This document shows positions 58,905 to 64,000 of a DNA stretch of 64,000 bases, in pieces. Source of the stretch: Miscanthus floridulus. Its lineage: Eukaryota > Streptophyta > Magnoliopsida > Poales > Poaceae. The stretch covers positions 372,001-436,000 of the forward strand of contig NC_089586.1 of assembly GCF_019320115.1 (NCBI RefSeq), read 5' to 3'. The notes under the pieces were generated by a model that ran no database searches, had not been told where the DNA came from, and saw only the letters and a program-made list of their open reading frames with translations. Made by a program: the position numbers and the translations under genes. Every line of letters begins with the position of its first letter. The first letter of the stretch is position 1.

Positions 58905-60801
58905 GCTCTACCCCGTTAAACAAAATCTCGTCTTGAGATTTGAAACACGAATCAGAAGGGGAGAAATACGATTACACTTCGTAGATCTAAAATTACACAA
59001 AATATTACACGACGTCGAACCCTAAACCACACAGGGATTTAGAGCTACATGGTTAAGAGCAACCTAGTAGAACCAAGGCTTAATCTAGAAGTCGAGATAG
59101 ACGAGGACAATGGAGGAAAATAAGAAAATGATTATCCAAAACATGGCGTATGTCCAACAGATCCAGAAATAGGAGACTAAGAACTCAAACATCATGAATC
59201 CTAAGACCAACTAACCAAAGGTAGACTTGAACTTCTTTGACATAAACTAGATCCTTTCTTCTTCTCGGATTACACAATCACCTATGACTGACGAACCTAG
59301 TCCCATGAATGACGACTAGATCTCGTAACTCTGCTTCGGATTCGAGGGGATGGGGACGAAGAAAAAAAGCAAGGACCAAGGGCCTCTTATAGTGGCAAAT
59401 AGAGGTGGGGCGTAGTGCACCGGAGGTGGAGATGGCATGGATGGGAGACACTGCCAGTTCATGCTGCGGGGATAAAGTCGGCCAGGGTGTGCTCCCTACG
59501 TGAGCTTGAGTGGAGGGAGGAAAAAGAGGGGAGAGGGGGTTCGCTCTACGAGGTAGATGTGTGGGCGACCATGCCTCCAAAAGAGGAAAATAGGAAGGGG
59601 GTCTCGTATGGGGACGAGAGCAAGGATCGAGAGTCGATAGGATGCCGAGAAAAAGGGGAAGCGCACAGTACCCGAGGATGGCTAGTGCGGCACGATATCG
59701 TGGCCATGCGAGAACGGGGTGATAATGGGACCAACACAGATGGCGTCCGCAGGACACATGGCAATAGTGATTGGCATGTGTAGCGTGGTCGAGCTGGTCA
59801 TAGGGCTTGGGACATGACATCCACTCAGACTTTTTCAATCACTCCCTACTACCCAAGACTAACTCTTCTGTGCTGCTCTTCTTTTTCTTTCCCTGCTTTG
59901 ACCACAATAAGCACCAGTCTTTTGTGTGAACTAGGATCACGACATACATTCTTCCTCAAAAATCACATTCTCTTGTTTACCATGAGAGAACACTATTTTA
60001 TCAACTCATTACGGATTTCTTGTTCGAACACTAGAACATTTTCCAAGGAGAACAATTTATAGAAAGAGTGGTATAGTGGTGTAACCTGGCAAAGGTACTG
60101 GTCAACAACCTCGATACCAGCACATGACAAGCAGCGTCACCCTATGGTAGCTATTCCACAGGGGGCCCTCAGTTTTGTCATGGCACCATAAGCTATTAAC
60201 CAGGCCACTTTACCAACTTACACGCAGTGAAAAAAACAGTGGGGTCATAGACCACAGAAAAAGAGGAGTATTGCAAGGGAAGATTCAGGCAACAAGGGTT
60301 CCTTTCATAACAAGAAACAAGGAAATCAAATCCCATGATGAATTTAATTCAAGGAAACTCAAGTGCTCTGTTGGGACATCCACAATTGGTTGATATAGTG
60401 TCCTAGGTTACCCAATCATGGCTAGTCTTGCTCGCATCAGAATAGTAGCTTCTCTTGTAACCCACTTAACGTCGTCTTGAAAATCCTAAGCACGTCTAAT
60501 GAGACTTAAGGGTAGATGGACGCAATAAACATAGCGAAATAAATAAAATACACATTCCAATGGCCTTGTACTGGTACAACATATAGGCACCCACCCTCCC
60601 ATTCACGACACATTGTTCACCTTTCCTACGATCGGGCGATCTCAACAACTATGGATGAAATACAATGAAAAGATTACAATACTGGAGGACAGCGACAAAA
60701 GACACTACTAACTACGGGTACATTTTCCCAAGGCAACTAGTCTACTTTGTTGGACCACACAACTTCATTCCTGGGCTCGATGAATTCTTCTACCGCCTTG
60801 G
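58905..60801 (-). other. Internal region of element 4, 3' half
   Basis: About 1.9 kb between the gag-like ORF and the 3' LTR, where an autonomous element would carry pol. I find no RT, RNase H or integrase motif on either strand. The open frame at 59278-59838 (minus) is Pro/His/Leu-biased with no recognised domain. Confidence 0.65.
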
Positions 60802-61860
60802 CTATGGATCTGCCTCCTCTATGGACAGTGGCTGAGTGAGGGGAAGCAATGGTTTTACTTCTGACACTTCCGAGGGTGGACATGTTGGTGGTACTACAAC
60901 ACCGGTTCTCCTTTCTGGCGGGTGGACATGGATTCCCTCCACGATCAAGGGATCCTGCTGTTCAGCAGCCAACGTCCTCCACTTGTCCCTGGTGACAAGG
61001 TAGGCCTCTCCCAACTGATGGGCATGTTGATCTTTAGCCTCCTTTAGAGCTTCCAACATGGCAGTCTCCTAACTCTCTGCGACTGCCGCACTGGCATGCG
61101 CTTTAGCAAGCTACACCTAGAGAAGATCTTGGCTTCCTTGGCTCGTCGGAGGCACTTCCTCATCTTTGAGGCTTACTGGTCATACTGCTCATCCAAAGCA
61201 AGCAGGTACATGATCAAGTGTACCACGGTTAGACTGTCTTCTTACACATTCTACCCTTACAAAGCCTCCATACGAGCTCTCCATGCCCATTAATTCTTTT
61301 CCAAAGGTGGAAAGAACCTTATGGGGGTACGAGCAATGGGCTCTTCATAGACCTGGCAAAGGTACCGTAAGGCTTTGCGGGCCACAACTTGGTAGGTGTC
61401 GACGAAGCAAAACCCAGTTGCGGTCACATTCTAGGCCTTAGTGATGTCAGGAAACTCCTCACTCTTCCCAATGTAGATGGTAACTTCACACCGCTCAGTG
61501 CCATGCTTTTCATACTCATGGCCCTCATACTCGGGACGATCTTTGACTCTGAGCTTTTGCAGGGTGGCATACAAGATTTTGGGAAAACCCTCAGTGTTCA
61601 GGCAGTAACTACTAACCCAGGCTCCTGCCATCCCTGACGGTGGTTGCAAGGAAGGATTGAGCAAAAAACTTGCTTAAAAGGAAAAGCTAGGCGAGTTGGA
61701 GTGCACCAGGTGGTGGTACCAATGGCTAGGCTAGGCCCTGCTTATAATGGTAGAGCGATCAGTGGTCCTGGCGCAGTCCACCAAGGTTCCTACACGGGAT
61801 CACAACAAATGAATCGACTAAATTTTTCACGTGTTTGAGGCGAGCGATGTCCGAGGCCAT
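60802..61860 (-). pseudogene. gag-like ORF of element 4, decayed
   Basis: Probable ATG at 61860 (MASDIARLKHVKNLV). A conserved block follows (GTERCEVTIYIGKSEEFPD, then FVDTYQVVARKALRYLCQ and EEPIARTPIRFFPPLE), then a likely coiled coil (LEALKEAKDQHAHQLGEAY) and an acidic end. Several TAG stops and at least one frameshift between the two halves. From memory this block recurs in many grass retroelement-derived proteins of unknown role. It probably encodes a structural protein used with enzymes from another element (inference). Confidence 0.6.
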
Positions 61861-62288
61861 TACTGACTAGTATGACTACAGGGAAAGGGTCCAACAAGAG
61901 TGTAGAAAAGAGTACAGAGAGACATGGGTCATGGCAGGCAAGAACCACATGTGAACGCAGAGCATGAAGCCACCATCAGCAGTAACTCCTGAACAGGGAC
62001 GAGTCAGTCACGCATAATACGACACGCGTGACATCTTTGAAGGGCGCATCTACTAGCCATACGGTCATGATGACTAAGGCAATACTAGCACGACTGACTT
62101 GAAGATCATATACTATGCGAGAGTCAGTCCACCGGAGAGAACCTAGTTAAACCTATTCCGGATACTTAACAATAGCAATAGGGCTATTTATATACTTCGT
62201 ATGCAAATGCCCTAACTTTCTGCAAAAATACGTTATCAAATTTTAGTTTAGAAAAGGATTTTGGAGCTTTATTTCCTCATTTATGCTC

Positions 62289-64000
62289 TGGTACTACGTG
62301 TGGCAGAACCGCCCAAAATAACATATTTACGAAGGCGCTTGTCTTCCACTAGACACTAAGCACCCCAAAGTTGAGCTACATTAGGCAGTTCTGTCGAGCA
62401 CACCCCATGGGAGAACCCGAAAATCCACATTTTTCAACAGGATTATAAATGGGAGAATAAAGCTTACAACATTTTAGCCATTTCTTACATCACTTTCCAT
62501 GCAACATCAGAGTATAATATTTATTGTTTATAACAGCAGAATATATGTTATCAGAGTTTTAGTGGAAATAAAATCATTTAATGACAAGTCAAACATTAAC
62601 ATGATGATCCGTTATATACATCATAACAGGTTATAAGTTTTTCCATCGTAAAACATTTTGGGTGGTAGTTTTAAATAAAATCTATGTCCGCTATGTTAAG
62701 AAAATCCTCGCTGAGCCCACCAGGAGGTTTCCACACACAAGTGTCAGCTCCACATGTTCCTATCACCTACAATAGGGGAGAACAAACCCTGAGTACTCAA
62801 TTATACTCCACAAGGCTTACCCGTCAGCAGGAAAGAAAAGACTCCAAGGATATGCAAGGCTATCTGGCTTATGGGTTATTGCATCTGCAGGAAGCATTAC
62901 TAAGAGTGCATCCTTATATTCAATTTTATTAGCAGTCATCATTAGTTCATTAACTAACCATTCTATATAAGCACCTTTGCTACTTTTCAAGCAGGTGGTA
63001 AGCAATCAGAACTATTTTACCATCTTTCATATTCTAGTTCTTACTACGGTGCTAGATCATAGACAAGTCGTACCATATTACACGGTGATTCATGAACCAA
63101 TGTATCCTAGCTGGGTACCCTGAAACACATGCCCCACTTATACCCTAGGCATAAGCAGGACCAACCCACCACTCTCCTATCAAGGGGTCTAGGTCCCCAT
63201 CCAAACTTGAACTCCAAGCCCCCACACCTGAGTTCCGGACTCAGTGTGGTGCTTTGACCTCCACCATCCCTGCCTCTAATCAGTTGGTCCGGAAAGAGCC
63301 GGAACCCACAACAAGAGAGCAATGAGCATTCCCGCTCTCATAAGCAAGTATATGCTCAGGATAATAAGTCTGTGACCTGACTAGAATCCAATACAACAGA
63401 CGGTCCTCAATTGACATAGGCAAAACAAATACAATCCGAGCCTCGCTCAAATGCCTAACCAAGTCTAGATCCAAAGTACCATTCCGTCTGGTCTCCAATT
63501 ATCATTCATATATATTCCATGTGATAGTAATATAATGACAACAATAATATCTTTCCTATCTCTCGTGAGTGACAGGCAATCACTCGACTTCTACCGAAGT
63601 CCTGTAGCATAGCAATCTACGCGATCCTGCCATACTAGTAAACCTCATAGGATAAGTATATATATATATGCAAGTGGGTTTCATCCAACTCCTTAAACTT
63701 AATGTACAAGCATAAAATAAGTGCAGAATAATAGGAGTTATGCACCGGGGCTTGTCTGTGTAAGATATAACCAAAAGTTAGCATTCCATCATGGTGATAT
63801 GATCATCAAGGCACCATCTTTTCTGCTACTTCGGTCATCTCCATGATCCATTATTTGTTTCTATTATGATATACGTGGATGCAATGCAGAGACGCAATTA
63901 ATCAATGGTAACTGCAACTTTATAATACGATTACGCTCTGTAAGCTAACGAGCTAGCTTAATGACTAACGTACTAGTCTATGTATCCACATCGTCAAGTA
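62289..64000 (-). repeat. 5' LTR of element 4, partial (continues beyond the window)
   Basis: Matches 43025-44690 with many substitutions and a roughly 60-bp segment (around 63155-63215) absent from the other copy. On the minus strand it ends GTAGTACCA and is followed by GAGCATAAATGAGG. The junction TAGTACCAGAGC resembles the common initiator-Met primer site TGGTATCAGAGC, so the exact LTR end may lie a few bases earlier. Confidence 0.82.

Larger units (their letters stand above)
43025..64000 (-). mobile_element. Element 4: large LTR retrotransposon without pol (LARD-like), 5' LTR running off the window
   Basis: Sequence 43025-44690 is repeated at 62289-64000 in the same orientation, marking two LTRs. 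On the minus strand the 3' LTR begins TATAACACCC at 58904 (canonical TGTAACACCC) after a polypurine-type AACGGGGTAGAGC. It ends GTAGTACCA at 43025. After removing element 3 its length is about 4499 bp. The internal region is only 58905-62288 (3.4 kb), with a decayed gag-like ORF and no RT or integrase visible. Non-autonomous by content. The far end is outside the window. Confidence 0.82.

Noticed and set aside
59278..59838. 186-codon minus-strand open frame in element 4 as a gene
   Set aside because: Biased His/Pro/Leu content, no motif of pol or gag, located where pol would be expected but unrelated to it.
1..64000. tRNA, rRNA or microRNA genes
   Set aside because: I saw no tRNA A/B-box pair with cloverleaf or rRNA signature. 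Hairpins present are explained by MITEs and the GTCCGGTC arrays. A covariance-model scan would be needed to exclude small RNAs.

Overview
This window looks like nuclear DNA of a grass, probably of the maize/sorghum/sugarcane group (inference). It has intron-split plant genes, nested Ty3/gypsy LTR retrotransposons, Stowaway-type MITEs, and GC-rich coding exons set in AT-rich intergenic DNA. There is no bacterial or viral gene organisation. By eye, more than 70% of the window is transposon.

Left block (152-24984): one plus-strand gypsy element (element 1, target duplication ATTTA) that is internally deleted. It was hit by a solo LTR (A, 1778-3811, duplication GGGGC) and by a complete minus-strand relative (element 2, 4198-22368, duplication GATAC). 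Element 2 was itself hit by a second solo LTR of the A type (B, 17015-19395, duplication CTCTT). All four target duplications can be read exactly. Element 2 carries gag-protease-RT-RNase H-integrase in one frame, broken only by nonsense codons. On the opposite strand it carries a five-exon gene with its own TATA-like box.

Middle block (24985-43024): three host genes. (1) eIF2A, plus strand, 13 exons, 521 codons, starting only 271 bp after the 3' LTR of element 1. (2) A convergent minus-strand gene of 3 exons and 248 codons for a predicted plastid-targeted, single-pass membrane protein of unknown function; its first intron holds a Mutator-like element with a 9-bp target duplication. (3) A class IV (GH19) chitinase with a hevein domain, 2 exons and 275 codons, with W-box motifs upstream. 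Several MITEs lie between them.

Right block (43025-64000): element 4, minus strand, with about 4.5-kb LTRs and a short (3.4 kb) internal region holding one decayed gag-like ORF and no visible pol; its 5' LTR runs off the window. Its 3' LTR is split by element 3 (46359-57734, duplication GTGGC), a second gypsy element with decayed gag-pol, a seven-unit 110-bp tandem array and a decayed antisense ORF related to the one in element 2.

The nearest thing to an unusual system is the spliced antisense gene carried by two different gypsy elements. Extra antisense ORFs are already known in the plant Tat lineage, so the novelty lies in the details (intron structure, promoter, stop-codon pattern), not in their existence.
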